From NCBI GenBank assembly GCA_024509875.1, contig JAMPIV010022921.1:53501-117500 (forward strand): DNA of 64,000 bases, given 5' to 3'. The position numbers were made by a program, and so were the translations under genes. The stretch comes from Oreohelix idahoensis. Lineage: Eukaryota > Mollusca > Gastropoda > Stylommatophora > Oreohelicidae. The notes beneath the pieces are model-generated. The model ran no database searches. It had not been told where the DNA came from and was given only the letters and a program-made list of their open reading frames with translations. Positions 11,495 to 23,643 of the stretch are shown here, piece after piece (within the stretch, counting starts at the first letter, position 1; each line of letters begins with the position of its first letter).

Positions 11495-11740
11495 TTTAGG
11501 TGCTCCTATGGTGGCGTGTTATATAAACACAAATACTTTGGTTTTATTTTTATAATTGAATCTACACTAACAGAATTCTCGCCGTGTGTACGTTGGTCAC
11601 AGCTGAGGAATGCAACCGTGTTAAAAAATTGTATTGTTTCCGCTATATATACTCTCCCGAAAATAGTTACAATAAACTAAGAAAAGCGTTCAAATGACGG
11701 TGTTCATGAACAGTTTGATTACAGTGTTTACCGGTGTCAT
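11495..11740 (+). mobile_element. Helitron-like copy, 3' end missing
   Basis: Reverse complement of 29040-29210: shared blocks include AGAATTCTCGCCGTGTGTAC, GTTGGTCACAGCTGAGGAAT, ACTCTCCCGAAAATAGTTAC and AAATGACGGTGTTCATGAAC. The homology stops near 11740 before the hairpin and CTAG terminus, so this copy is truncated. Confidence 0.6.
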
Positions 11741-12684
11741 GGAGCAGTCTATCCTTTCTCTTCCAAAATCTTCCACATTCCTTTACTCAGTCCATCTTGT
11801 CACTGTCCTAAATTTATTACTGGTCATGTCTTCCCGGAAGCTATTACACCATTCCATCTTTTCAGGTGCGTGTCTACAATATGTCACCACGTGGATAGTT
11901 TACGGCCCTGTACCTGTGCGAGCAAACATTCATCGTGTGACCATCTGGGCCGAGTTCTCTCCACGAGAGAAATTATGAAGTTACCATAGGCATATCAGCG
12001 CCAATCAAGCTCGCGGGACGATCTTCGTGTTAATCCGGCGCGCCCAATGTTTTGTACACAAGAACTTTACCAACATGACTGTCGGTCAATATTGCGTCCC
12101 CTGTCTACTCCCTCAGCCGCGATGATCAGGTAAACAGACACGAGGAATTATTACAGGAAGAAGTGTAAACAGTGACTCGAAAATACCAAATATTGTCCGA
12201 GGTAGGAAAATAGAACGCAAAGAGCACAACATGAATTGCGGGATGGCACAAGAAATGAAAAGTTTCGAGGTCATCCTGCATCAAGTAAACAGAGAGACAT
12301 CTTGACCATCTTATAAGAATGGAGCCAAATAAATTACCACTACGCGCCTACATCAGTAGAAGATAAGGTTTCACGGCATGGGGAAGACCAGGAGGTATAT
12401 TGATTGACATCACAGAAATCTTACAACAATACAGGCTTTCAGAAGCCAGTACGATTCACTTGGCTCAAGCACACAAACTTAAGCTCCCCACTAGGCTTCA
12501 CGGCAACAGTGAAACGCAGAAGTAAAGTAAAATAAGTGTGTCTGATGACGTGTTCTCAGAGTTTGTGTCTTTCTTGCAGTCATGGTTAATCGTTGGCTGA
12601 TCACTCGTGCACAAATGTTGTTTAGTCATCAGTGATTAAAATACGGGTTTTACTACGTTAAAAGAAATTAAAGCTTCCAAAAGC
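11741..12684. repeat. Non-coding with a dispersed repeat at 12.07-12.24 kb
   Basis: No gene. The stretch 12070-12240 is similar, in the same orientation, to 20405-20590 (shared CGAAAATACCAAATA, TAGGAAAATAGAA and neighbours). The rest shows nothing recognisable. Confidence 0.4.
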
Positions 12685-12923
12685 TAATTTCCTGTCTTTC
12701 GTACCTTTTTGCTCCGCAGTGAATTTGTATAGTTAGGTGTTGTTTCGTAGCGCTTATGGTTAGGATTAGGGTTAGAATTAGGGTTAGGTTTAGGGTTTGT
12801 GTTAAGGTTAGTCTTAACCATAATACTAATCCTAACCCTAATCCTAATCCTAACTGCTACGAAACAACACCTAACTACATATATTCACTGCGGACCAAAA
12901 AGGTACGAAAGATAGGAAATTAC
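12685..12923. repeat. Foldback element with telomere-like core
   Basis: A nearly perfect inverted repeat. The left arm starts at AATTTCCTGTCTTTCGTACC and passes through CCGCAGTGAAT and TAGGTGTTGTTTCGTAG into TTAGG-type motifs. The right arm mirrors all of these and ends at 12922. The centre is GGTTAGGATTAGGGTTAGAA-type DNA facing CCTAACCCTAATCCTAAT-type DNA, i.e. degenerate (TTAGGG)n arms head to head. The arms are ~115 bp each, so it can form a long hairpin. It may be a MITE-like foldback element or a rearranged telomeric insertion. Confidence 0.8.
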
Positions 12924-13424
12924 CAGCAAAGGTATACAGCCTACGCACTGGTCGTTAAAACGTTCTGACCATGCTTGCGCACCATAAAGTGTGGACCTGG
13001 CGTTTTACATCCTTTCCTTACCACATTTGGAGGAAAGCTGTGTTTTTTGACTGGGCAGATTAGCTTTTGAAAGCATAATTTATATTCGAGTGCGCTGTCT
13101 CATAAATTCATATTTTAATTATTTTGAATTTTCCCGAGTGTCTTAAAATGTTTATTTTATCACTTTGAACGAGCTTATGTGCAAATATAACGATGTAAAA
13201 CTTCTGATTAAATTCTTTTTAACATAAACAGCGCAGAGCATTAACTAGTCGTTCCAGCAAAGAGTTGCTGTTCACAGCATTCACGTAGTTCCCGGGGGGT
13301 CTCATATGAGACAAAGGAAGAAACGGACTACCGCTCGCTCAGGCATGTAGTACAATGATGCTGCTATTTATAGTTTCATTGTGACATATTTTCTTTTTTG
13401 GACAAAAAATAGTTTTCTTACACG
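12924..13424. other. Non-coding, no gene seen
   Basis: No supported feature. Confidence 0.3.
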
Positions 13425-13585
13425 TGCGCACGATTTGTTCTTGGAGCAGTGATTTCTGTGGCAATGTATTTTACAGTGATGCTGAGGCTGCCAGTTCCAT
13501 GCGCGGCCTCATATTAATCGCATACTTCGAGATGCCTAAGGGTGCATTATTCCTATTCAGACACTTCTGGGAACTACAGGGGGGC
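13425..13585 (+). repeat. Family A dispersed repeat, 3' half
   Basis: Landmarks GGAGCAGTGATTTCTGTGGC, GAGATGCCTAAGGGTGCA and GGGAACTACAGGGG align in order with 61555-61690 and 21375-21396. Confidence 0.5.
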
Positions 13586-14485
13586 ATATGATTTTCGTCT
13601 GCTTTGTATAATGGTGTAGCATCTTCCCCTTCAAAACTGCAGCGGCTACCTCAGTCCATATGTGGTCTTTGTCGATGTCAACTTTCCGAGGATCTGACAA
13701 GTGAGGGGATTGATACTGGTTGGTCACTTGTAATGTTCTCCCCATTTCCGAATACTGTAATTTCATTTGTTGTTGCTGTAAATATCCTAAGCGAGATTAA
13801 TCCCATCTTTAGTTGTTACATTGTTGTTTCTATCTCATCTTATATCTCTGGTCACCTTTCCCAGGTAGTATATTTCATAGGCTCAGTGTCCAAATATATC
13901 TTTTCGAAGAGATTAATAAAGAATAGAACTACTGTCACGTGTGCCTCCCCTTTGCTTTGCAGTGATAGTCCAACAATGGCCAAAACCTAGAGTATCTAAT
14001 GTGGATCTTCGCACAACATTACTCTTGGCAGAGATACAAATAAAAGGATGATAATGCTTCTACCTCGAGGGAGTGTTCACAAGATATTTCAGAAGTCAAG
14101 AACAATGCTGTATGTGTCTTAGTAATGTTAACTTTTATCTGCCCGACAACTTTTGTGAAGAAGTATTATATAATTTAATTTAGCTCGTACAAACCCCCAA
14201 CTGAATTAACAATGAAATTCGTATTATTATTTGGCTCTATAGATATAAATATAGATATATTAAAGATGCTGATTCGTCCGTGTGCACTTCTGTCTGTAAT
14301 AACTAAACCAACTATGAGTTTGTAAAAAACAACATATAACAAATTCAGTGATGAATTACTTTGTAACAAATGTAAGTAAATATGAAATGATGATTACTAA
14401 AACAATAGGTTTCGTCATTGAAACTGATATCGGCTTTAGGAAGCTTAATTGTGGAATATAGATCAATACGTTCTGTTGTATTCTT
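13586..14485. other. Non-coding with one inverted dispersed repeat
   Basis: 13965-14040 is the inverted partner of 4320-4435. The open frame at 13604-13990 partly overlaps that repeat and shows no conserved motif, so I do not call it a gene. Confidence 0.4.
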
Positions 14486-16440
14486 CTTCTTCTTCTTTGA
14501 TCCTTAGCCACCGACCGTCAAAGCAGTCAGTGGCCATCATGCCAGGTGGCGTCTTGTAGGGCAAGAACAAATTGATTCCACTTTGCTCGGTCGGTGGCCA
14601 TCCTTCGTACAGTGCCCCAACTCTGGTTCACTCTTTGCATCTCAGCCTCCACAGTCGTCCGCCAAGTTGTTTTTGGTCGGCCTCTCTTTCATTTTCCTTC
14701 AGGGGTCCATAGCTTAGCTGTTCTTGTGATGGCATCGGGGTCTCTTCTGAGGACATGGCCAACCCAGCTCCAGCGTCTGCCACTTATGATGGTGTGCATG
14801 TCCTCTTGCGTGCTCCGAGTAAGCAGATCTTGGTTGGTGATGGTATTCGGCCAAAAGATTCGGTGAATTTTTCTTAGGCATGTTGTGTGAAAAGATGATA
14901 ATTTCGACATTTCCTTCTCTGTAACTCTCCAGCATTCCGCACCATAGAGAAGCACAGAAAGCACACAGCTCTGATATAATCTTAATTTTGTCCTTGTGCT
15001 GTACTGAGAGGACATCCAGATGTTGTTTAGACTAAAAAAGGCTGTTCTTGCTTTGTTCATTCTGTTGTTGATGTCTTTGTTTGCTCCACCGTCTGGTGTT
15101 ACTATGCATCCTAGGTATGTGAAGGTGTCTGTCTGTTCCAGTTGCTGATTCCTTACTGATATGGGCTCAGGGTTGCTGACATTGAGCGTCATGGCCTCTG
15201 ACTTCTTTAGATTGATGTTCAAGCCCACCTGCTGGTTATACTTATTAAGTCTATCCGTTTTTTCCTGGAGGTGTTGATGTGAATGTGCTAGTAGTGCAAT
15301 GTCATCTGCATATTCCAGATCTCCTAATGTAGAAAATTGTAGTCCATCTTATTCCTCTTGGACTGCCCTCTGTTGTCTGGCGCATCACCCAGTCTATGAC
15401 TGTTAAAAATAGAGTGGTTGATAAGGGGCATCCCTGTCGTACTCATGTCTTCACCTCAAAGGTTAGGTTGCTGTGCCCAACGCTACACGTAAAGTTGGCA
15501 TAGAAGCTTTTTATGATTGACACTATGCAGCTTGGAATTCCATAAGCCCTCAGTATTTTCCATAAACTGTCCCTATGTATACTGCCAAAAGCCTTTTCAA
15601 AATCAACGAAATTAATGTACAGCTGTCTTTGCCATTCTGAGCACTGCTCTATAATATTCCTGAGGGTAAATATATGATCTACACATCTTCTGTTCTGTCT
15701 AAATCCTGCTTGTTCTTTCCTCAGTTTGTGGTCTACTGCTTTTGAAATTCTCTGTATAATTATCCTGCCTAGTATTTTGCTGGGAACTGAGAGAAGAGTT
15801 ATTCCTCTCCAATTATTGCAGTCTGCAAGATCTCCCTTCTTGGGCAATTTGACAATTATTCCTTTGTTCCACTCCGTTGGTGTTGTCCCTGTTTTCCAGA
15901 CTTGTGCAAATAGTGGTTCTAATAGTTCTGCTCATTGTCTGTCTTAAATAGCTCTGCATTTAAGTTATCATGGCCAGGAGCTTTTCCATTCTTTAACCCT
16001 TTGATTGCTGTGATGATTTCTTCTTTTCTTGGAATGTCTGTATTAACATCTAGATCGTTTTCACCCTCAGAAACATTTAATTGTGTCTCTGGTGGTTCCT
16101 TGTTCAGAGTTTCTCTGAAATGCTCTGCCCATCTTGTTTCCTGTCCCTCTGCTGTCGTGATGAGATTTCCTTGCTTATCTCTTACTAATGTAATATTGTT
16201 TGCACCTCGTTTTCCACTGATGATTTTAGTTATTTTGTATACTGTGCTTTGTTTATTTCTCATTGCTGCCTCTTGTGCCTGTCTTGCAAGATCGTCTAGG
16301 AAATTCCTTTTGTTGGCTCGGGTTTGGCGTTTAACTTCCTTGTCCAGCTGACTGTACTGTTCGCTATATAGTTGCTTTAACCTGGGGGACTTCGCTTCTG
16401 TTTTCTTTCTTTTCATTTCCTTTCTCAGTGTTTATGTTTT
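14486..16440 (-). mobile_element. LINE 4: third RTE-like family, 5' truncated
   Basis: Read on the minus strand. 15919-16416 holds the linker and the start of RT (RGANNITLVRDKQGNLI, LKNGKAPGHDNLNAELF). 15443-15847 holds WRGITLLSVPSKIL, EQAGFRQNRRCVDHI and VDFEKAFGSIHR (motif A). 14689-15228 holds the thumb and C-terminus (RWSWVGHVLRRDPDAITRTA). The catalytic LEYADD motif at ~15303-15320 is intact but lies in another frame; there is a stop before VRQGCPLS near 15440 and a shift near 14690. The element ends in a GAAGAAGAAGAA tail at 14486-14500, typical of simple-repeat 3' tails of RTE LINEs. The endonuclease is missing. Confidence 0.85.
15443..15847 (-). pseudogene. LINE 4 reverse transcriptase fragment
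   Basis: 134 residues from the fingers through motif A and the start of the palm. VDFEKAFGSIHRDSLW carries the first catalytic aspartate. The frame then hits a stop immediately before the VRQGCPLS motif, so no complete polymerase can be made from this copy. Confidence 0.75.
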
Positions 16441-17640
16441 GTCGCTACTAAAATTGTCGTTTTTCAAGTCATTGCAAATGAGTTCAGTTAGATTTATAAA
16501 CCCATCTACGATCGAGTGACCGCTTTCAAAATGGCGGCGTATCAGCGAAATGTATATCGGACAGAGGAAATCGCCAACGATAAATAACAACAGAAGGGAA
16601 TCCGTATGAAAAGGATTTTACATTTCAGTACAGGGAAGGATGGTGTATAACTGCATATAAGATGGAACGGTAGGAAGTTCTCATTTACGGAGATATATGC
16701 GTATTTCGGCTGCCCACAGTTACGCTAAAAGCAGGTAAACCCACTTCTGTGCTAAATATTAAAATCAACAAATAACAGTTTGGGAATTTACATGGATAGG
16801 AAGATAGAGTTTTATCCGCTGTATAAAACTAGATAAGATGGAACAATATGGATATTATATATGCCGAGAATGATAAAGGCAAAATTTCAGTCGACGCACA
16901 GATCTGCCGAAATCACTGTTCGGGAAGGATTTTTTCAGGTTAGGTTTAAGCTGTGACGTCGGTACTCTCCGATACGTCCGCGCTATACGTATTTAAAGCG
17001 GATCGGTAAACTGAGAGAGATACACAACGCAAGAGGTTGAGACAAGACTGAGGGCAGATAACGCCACGACTCTAAATCCATCTGAAGTGTGAGCGGATCG
17101 CCAGAAAATTTCAGTCTAAGTGTCTGGAGTCTGAGGGTAAGCGAATTTACGATAGCTATCCTGTATAATAATTTCTTTTATTTTGTATTACAGGTTCATT
17201 TAGAATTCACAAAATATGCCTGTATAATATTCATTGATATAACGTATTATTATTTTAATATGATTTATTCATGTGCTTAGTGGAAGATGGTTGCTTGTAC
17301 AAAAACGTATCAAAACTAGCCCCACAGCCAAATAGAAAATATTTATTATATTTAATGCTGTATCTCGTCGATATTAAATGCATTATCGCTTACGAAGATA
17401 AGGGCAGTCCCATGACCAGAGATTGTCATAGGGAAATGAAGTGTTAGAAACTTCATCATGGAAGATCAGTAGAAAGCAACCTGATCACGTGGTCACTCAC
17501 TCTATTTATTTTATGTATTAATTTTGGGTAGTTGCTAAGATAGCATCAGATTTGAATTTGTACTTGATATGATTTGGAAGGATCAAGTTATAGAATATGA
17601 AGGGATGTATAGGAGCGGATTAAACCAGATGATGTTTATT
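16441..17640. other. Non-coding, no gene seen
   Basis: No credible ORF or recognised repeat in 1.2 kb. Confidence 0.3.
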
Positions 17641-17646
17641 AATGAT

Positions 17647-17872
17647 ATGTTAATATTAATTCTGTATCATTGAAATGATGTTACTTGCTATGACTGTATA
17701 ACTCTGACACCTGATGACTGACTTGTCTGACTTACGTGCTAGTCAGTTATACTTAATTGAAATGTTAATATTAATGCTATATCACTGAAATGATGTCCTT
17801 ACTTACTATGATTGTATAACGGTGACATCTGATGACTGACTGGTCTGACATCTGTGCTAGTCAGCTACAAGT
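17647..17872. repeat. Two-copy tandem repeat, period ~115 bp
   Basis: ATGTTAATATTAAT starts at 17647 and again at 17762, followed in both units by TGAAATGATG, TGTATAAC, TGATGACTGACT and GTGCTAGTCAG. The units differ at several positions, so the duplication is not recent. Confidence 0.75.
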
Positions 17873-18400
17873 CTAGCCAGATACTAGCCAAGGCTGATAT
17901 GTTGCAGGTTCCATGAAATAACTCAAACCAGACTGTCCAGTATCAGAAGCCGGTGCAGTTCCTCCGAGGCAATCCCACAAAAGTGCAGGACCCCAAAGAG
18001 TGAACTTCAACTGATCATTGGCATCCCTACTGTTGGGCCTACCAAGTCTGATATCAGCAAAGGACAGTTTCAGCAGTATCAAGTTGGAAAGATAAGTGTC
18101 CTGTTTGACACTGACCACCTATACATGTGAAACAGCCAATAGTTCAAAACAATAATTAACCATACAGAAACTCAGTCAACTGATGACAGTTATCCTTAAA
18201 TTCAAAGGACTAATAACAGTGATTTCAGTAACTTTATTATTTAAGATCTTGAAGTCTAAACAGACAATAATAGTAATTGTGTAATTTTTTTTATATATAT
18301 GTGTATACTCTTTTCCAACTAGTAGAAATAGAATATTAGTGTAATTATTAAACTATTTTAACTGTACCTGAGGATTTATTCACTTTTTCCATTTGTGGTT
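17873..18400. other. Non-coding, no gene seen
   Basis: A minus-strand frame at 17873-18118 has no recognisable domain. The remainder is AT-rich. Confidence 0.3.
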
Positions 18401-19260
18401 TCAGTGAATGTTCATTTTATTATCCCCTAGAATATAAGTAATCATAAGATAGTCATAGGGAGGAACACTTATTGTTTGCCGCTGTCCATCCTCTCTTCCA
18501 GAGTAAAGTACTGTTTCTCCTGTTGCTGTTTTAACTTTTCCTGCCCCTGTCCATCTGCTCTCGCTAATCCCTAGAATGTGTAATCTAAAGTTTCTCATTT
18601 CCGCTGTGACCTGGTTTAGTTTACCCGTCTCGTTCATTGTCCTGACATTCCAAAATCCTATTCTTGTTTCGCGTTTTGCGGTCAGGACGTCCGTTTTCGT
18701 GTCAGTGGCTTCCTTTCGGCTTTCACCACTGACAGTCATACGAGCCTCAGACTCCGGATGTCCACCCCGCAGCAAAGTTTGTTCATTTGTTGACGTTTCC
18801 GTAACTTAATTTCTTTTTACACAGACAGGGGTGTCAGCCCTATGCTAAAACCCCCAACCTGGAGGACCAGGGTGTCTGTTTTAGTGTGACCCCTGCCCGC
18901 GCAAACCTGTCCAGCTTTGTAGAACCTTCCAGGAGTAAAACTCCCGCTGGCATAGCTCTGGGGGTAATCAGGGTACGCAAGCCGCCATACCTCGACAAGG
19001 TATTGACACCAGTGATGGCAGTCTGTTGTATTGGTTTGCTAAAAATGCCACTTAGCTTCCAAACTGCTGGAGTGTTGATGCTGCTGTTTCCATCAATTCG
19101 TCTTTGTGGGGAGGGCACGTCTCCTAATCAAGGCAGGTATCTTCACAACCCATTGAATGTAGGTTTCGAGTGTCGATCGCAAGCTTTGAACCACAGCTGG
19201 TATCGTAGAATCGTACCTGAAATGGTTTCATAAACTCGTACCACAAACTTTAGAGGGAAT
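18401..19260 (-). mobile_element. LINE 5: 5' end (leader plus start of endonuclease)
   Basis: On the minus strand 18470-18775 encodes the start of an APE-type endonuclease: RIGFWNVRTMNETGKLNQV (Asn of the active site) and LGISESRWTGAGKV (Glu). The match fades at about 18470. Upstream, 18780-19120 is a GC-richer leader with a conserved-looking reading frame (TKLDRFARAGVTLKQTPWSS), which I take to be LINE 5' sequence. The RT is missing. It could be the detached 5' end of the same insertion as LINE 4, 2 kb away in the same orientation, or a separate piece. Confidence 0.7.
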
Positions 19261-21174
19261 AAAAGAACAAATTCCGCCGCTACGTCTTTGTTTTCCTGAT
19301 ATTAATCAGGCGCCTTTCCCGCTGTCCGTCAATTGATTATTTTCTCTGAATTTCTACTCTCCCTGAGCGTATATTATACAACTCAGGAGATATGATGAAA
19401 ATCACCATTCTTTTAGTTAATTTACTGGGGAAATTTCGGCTGGACAGCGGTAAGTGGCTTGGGCCTTGTTGGACATGTTTAAATATACATACACTTATTA
19501 CAAATGATAGTAAATATATACATATGATGGCATCATCTTCCACTCCCTGCTCCACTTGGAGTCTGGGGTTACCTCTGCTTTTGGTTCCCTGTGAGAACCC
19601 GCATGAAGCAATCACCAGCGCTTTGCTGTGGTGGTTCATGAATATATCATGTTCACGTGCCGAGATTGCCAGCCTCTTAAGGACCTGTTTAACCATCAGC
19701 AAGTTCAAACATGTCAAATTCGAAGTATAAAAATATGTTACAACTTACCCCAGTACTGGGATAATAGACTTCTTGCTCAGTTGAATAGTCTCGGCAACTT
19801 GAAGCAGATGCCTCGTACACACGTCTGGGGTATTATTTCTATTACAGAATCCCTCTATGACTTTGCGAGTAGGTCATGTAAGAGTCCTGTTTCCGTATTA
19901 AATTGTAGAGTTTCCTTGTTGTAGTGTTCAAAAGGTGCCCCGATACGTCTGGTCCTATAAGGTCAGAATCCTTACTTCTGTTCTTTCCTGGCTTCAGTCG
20001 GAGACGATTCTGAAATGCAGTGTTGTATGTCTAAAATGTTATACGTTATATTACAGTTTTCCTGCCCACGCTCACAACTGGCGTTTCCGACAAAACTTCC
20101 AATCAACGTAAATGTGTATTAGCCTCTAAACTGCTAAGCCAGTAGCATTCGAAAGTGCATGTTAGGATAACTTTCCACATGGACTTTTATGCATGACTCA
20201 TGCGTTTGTAAAATTGAAACGGCCACTCACCGTATATGGAATTCGTATTTCCGTCAATACTCGGTAATGATTACATCTACACCTTCTTTCATTTATCTTG
20301 CTTATAACAAGCCTGTCCGGAAGTTTATTACCGCGTTTCAGATGTCTCGAATGTGTCTGTAATACGCCACCAGATCGGTAATTGACCGGCACTCCCTATG
20401 CAAACAAACACTGGGCGTCATTACTCGAAAATGACGGGTCGCCAGTCTGGGTTTACCTATAACTCATCTCCGCGAAGATGGGCAGGCAAACATGACACGT
20501 ATGAATGGAAGAAATGTAAACGTTGACACGAAAATACCAAATACTGTCGGAAGTAGGAAAATAGAATGTGCCAACAATCGAATGACGCACATGATGTTGA
20601 TGTATATTTTAAAAGTATATTGTAGGTACGAAGATGGTACGGATCGTCTTTCGTTTTTTTTTCTTCTCCAAAGACGTGGTGTGATGTTTCAAACTGTGAT
20701 AACAGCGAGCAGGTTGACGACATAACTCATTGTATTTATGTCCCTATTTCTCTATCTTGGAATTCTGCTAAGAAACGAAATAAAAAATAATGTTCAAAAA
20801 AAAGGGGAGGGGGTTTGAAAGAGGGGAGCTGCAGAAGTGATTACGTCATTAATTAGGCTGGACCGTTCCTATGTATACGGTATATCCGGTGTTACGTGGG
20901 GGGGGGAAATCGTGCTAATGACTCCTGTCCACTAAGCACTATTTTTGTGGTGCCTAGTTGGCAGGGAAGATAGTCTGGATTTGCTCCCGTACCTAGGCCG
21001 TTATGTCGTTCGGAAGGTCCTGGGTTCGAGTCTATGGTAAGCCTATCACTTCTTATTTTGTTTTCTACTTTTTTCTTTCTATCCTTTGTGTGTATTATTT
21101 ATTTACTGTTACAGGCCTCGTGTTCCTCATCTTTATTTATCAGAACCGAAATCATCACCAAAATAATTTGTCTT
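19261..21174. other. Non-coding with dispersed repeats
   Basis: 19565-19690 matches 218-310, and 20405-20590 matches 12070-12240. A GGTTCGAGTC box-B-like motif at 21022-21033 hints at a tRNA-related sequence, but no A box or cloverleaf was found. No gene seen. Confidence 0.4.
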
Positions 21175-21400
21175 TTCGCAGCTTATGGAGCTGGTCCCTT
21201 TACAGAAAAGCCAGCACCTAAGTATGCACATGCTATAGCAGCGGTAGTTTCTGTATAAATTTGTTTTACCAGGTGAGGTTGCCAGCCTAGTGCACAACCG
21301 CGCATTAGTTGCGTTGTACTTGTACGCTATGCATAAAAAGAGCAAAATTCCTATTATTTCTTCGTTTCATTAGAGACCCCTGCGAACTACAGGGACCCAG
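21175..21400 (+). repeat. Family A dispersed repeat
   Basis: TATGGAGCTGGTCCC, CACATGCTATAGCAGCGG, TTTGTTTTACCAGGTGAGGT, GCCAGCCTAGTGCACAACC and GAACTACAGGGACCC follow the order seen in the other copies. A hAT-type MITE lies 30 bp downstream. Confidence 0.55.
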
Positions 21401-21431
21401 AAATGAAATGCTAATCGTCTATCGTCTTAAC

Positions 21432-21639
21432 CAGGGTTGTGTAATCGACCAAACAAATTTCCGACTTCGACTCCTGAAACTTGTGCAGTCTGACTCACGA
21501 CTCCGGCTACAGTTTTTATTTTACTAGTCATGTGGCATAAAATTCGAAGTCGGAGTCCGGACAAATTTTTTTTAACCGACTCAGACTCTACTAAAACACG
21601 ACCGACTGCACGACTCCGACTCCCGACTCCACAGCCCTG
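21432..21639. mobile_element. hAT-type MITE
   Basis: 208-bp element with CAGGG...CCCTG termini (CAGGGTTGTG on the left, CCGACTCCACAGCCCTG on the right). It is flanked by an 8-bp duplication with one mismatch, GTCTTAAC (21424-21431) and GTCTGAAC (21640-21647). Interior GACTC/GAGTC motifs are rich in internal inverted repeats. CAGGG ends and 8-bp duplications are diagnostic of hAT transposons; no transposase is encoded. Confidence 0.8.
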
Positions 21640-21647
21640 GTCTGAAC

Positions 21648-22944
21648 AATCTGCAACAAATGTATTAGTAGCTATTTTCTGTCGTTAGAAATGGAGATTA
21701 ATTGTAATTTTGGCTGACTGTGTGGATAACTGCTGTAAGATTAAACAAGCACATTGAAGACATCAATTACCGCACGCGTCGCTCGGGAACCCCACGACAG
21801 TTGTGTGTAAACATGCCATATGCATATTGATTAGCACAGTTTCATAGTCAGGCTATCCACGAGAAACATTGAAGAAATGTTGGTTGCGAGCTTCACTCCT
21901 TATTTACTTGTTCAAAAAGGATGATGACTTTTCTGTGGTATGACACAAACGTGATCCAAACTTGAGTATCTGTTTTAAAATTGTGTTTTCTTTTAAACGC
22001 GAGTTTTGCGTTCTTGTGGCCGAGGCACGTACCTTTCAAACTAGACTTTAAGTCCGTTGGTTAAATCAGAGCGCAATATGCCATTCAAAAACTACTGTTA
22101 ACTGAAGTACAGGGTTGATGGATACTAAGTCCTGAAAAAAGAATTCTAGTATGTATCTGCTAGCATGATGCGGCCCTGAAAAGGACTTGTCTTGAAAAGG
22201 ACTGACAGCTACGGCAACGCTGCCTTACCTCCGATCACGGATTGATATGTAATGACTCTGAGTATCTAGAGTCTTAACCTTTGCAAACGAGATAGTTATT
22301 GCTGGTGATCAGATCGCTTCATATTGCCCCGCTGTTATCATTAGGCCGTGTTTTTCGCTGCTGACTGTCTTCTGTCACTCTGATGCAAGACTGACTGCAG
22401 CATCTAAACTTAAGATAAGAGGTTTGTGTCAAGCCACAACCATCAGTAACAACACGCCTACACATTACAGAACCGCCGTTTTGGATAGTGACTTCAGTTT
22501 TGGCGCGGAAGCTACGAAGGTAGTGTGTTTTCTTTATTAGGATTAAAATCTGCACCGATTTCCTTAAGAAGAAGACCTTCCGTAAAATGCAAGTTTCATA
22601 AATGATTGCGGTATTTTACTGAACTAGCAAACTCATAACCTGCAACAGTAGAAGTTATGTACAGGAAAGTGTTTGATGGTAACCTGCTGTTAGTTGTCAT
22701 GGAAACGGCGGCCATATTCGATTTTAGTGTTGCTTTTTTTTCTGTTGTTGTTTGTTTAGGTCATGAGCACAAACTTTTTATTAGAAAGCTCATCTTATTA
22801 TTCTTAAACCTTTGTCAGATCATATTTTGGATAAGTAGATTCAGAGCTACAAATATTTGTATTTAGTGTAAAAAAAATGTGCCCACATTGTAAATTATTT
22901 GCAATAAATCAGAGTTTTTAACATCTTTATCTTCATTACCTTTC
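21648..22944. other. Non-coding with paired stem-loop-like motifs at 22.17-22.21 kb
   Basis: No gene. On the minus strand, 22168-22206 holds two neighbouring TCCTTTTCA motifs that could form decayed histone-type stem-loops like the one at 5666-5681. No histone coding sequence is near. Confidence 0.35.
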
Positions 22945-23100
22945 AGCTCCCCAGAGGAGCATAGGCCTTCAGCATGTGTTCTTTAGTATCCCTCTGCCTC
23001 TCTTATCCTTAGGATTCCAAAACGAGGACTGCCATGTAATGCTATGAGCAGGTTTCCTCAACGCGTGTCCTATTCATCACCAGCGTCTTCTTCTCATCTC
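22945..23100 (-). mobile_element. LINE 1-family 3' fragment
   Basis: Aligns with the LINE 1 C-terminal and 3' region in reverse: CAGAGGAGCATAGGCCTTCA, then the ATCCTTAGGATTCCAAAACG and TTTCCTCAACGCGTGTCCTA regions. About 150 bp, strongly decayed, 5' truncated. Confidence 0.6.
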
Positions 23101-23641
23101 TTTATTTAACAAAGGGAAATTTATTCACAAAATCTTGTCACAGAATGCTCCAAAGTATCTTTGGCCACTTTTAAAATATAATGAAAGACGTAGTTAGCGC
23201 TTAAACAAATTACAGGTGCCCAGGCTTGTCCTATTTAAGACTAGTTTGGCTTACTCAGCTGCTCATCTTTGGAACAATCTTTTCCCAATGACCTGAAAAA
23301 CACGCACAGTCCTTACTCATACAATCGTATACTGTTCAAATACTTTATGAGTGCTGATTATATGCCACCCTAACTGATTGTGTTGTACTTTTATCTAATA
23401 TACTGTATGGAGGCTCTGATGATCTAGTTTTCATAACAATATACTTATTCTTAATTTTGTGATCAGGAACTGCTAATATATGCTGTTATACTACCTTGTA
23501 ATGTTGTATTGCCCTTAAATTAATACTTAAAGTACGCTGGAGAATGTTTGAGTAACAGTAACAAAAGATGAGCAAGAGGAAGGAAGAATGCAGGAGGGGA
23601 CTGTGCCCGATTTTCAACCCTTGGCAAATTAATTGCTTTCG
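23101..23641. other. Non-coding; decayed copy of the GAAC-tail repeat
   Basis: 23568-23630 resembles 25500-25580 (GAGGAAG, GTGCCC, TTCAACCC). No gene. Confidence 0.35.
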
Positions 23642-23643
23642 TA

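Noticed and set aside
12756..12968. Open frame with Arg-Val and Asn-Pro repeats
   Set aside because: Translation of the degenerate telomere-like core of the foldback element.
20940..21045. tRNA gene or SINE head around GGTTCGAGTC
   Set aside because: Only a B-box-like motif is present; no A box, cloverleaf or shared body with the other SINEs.
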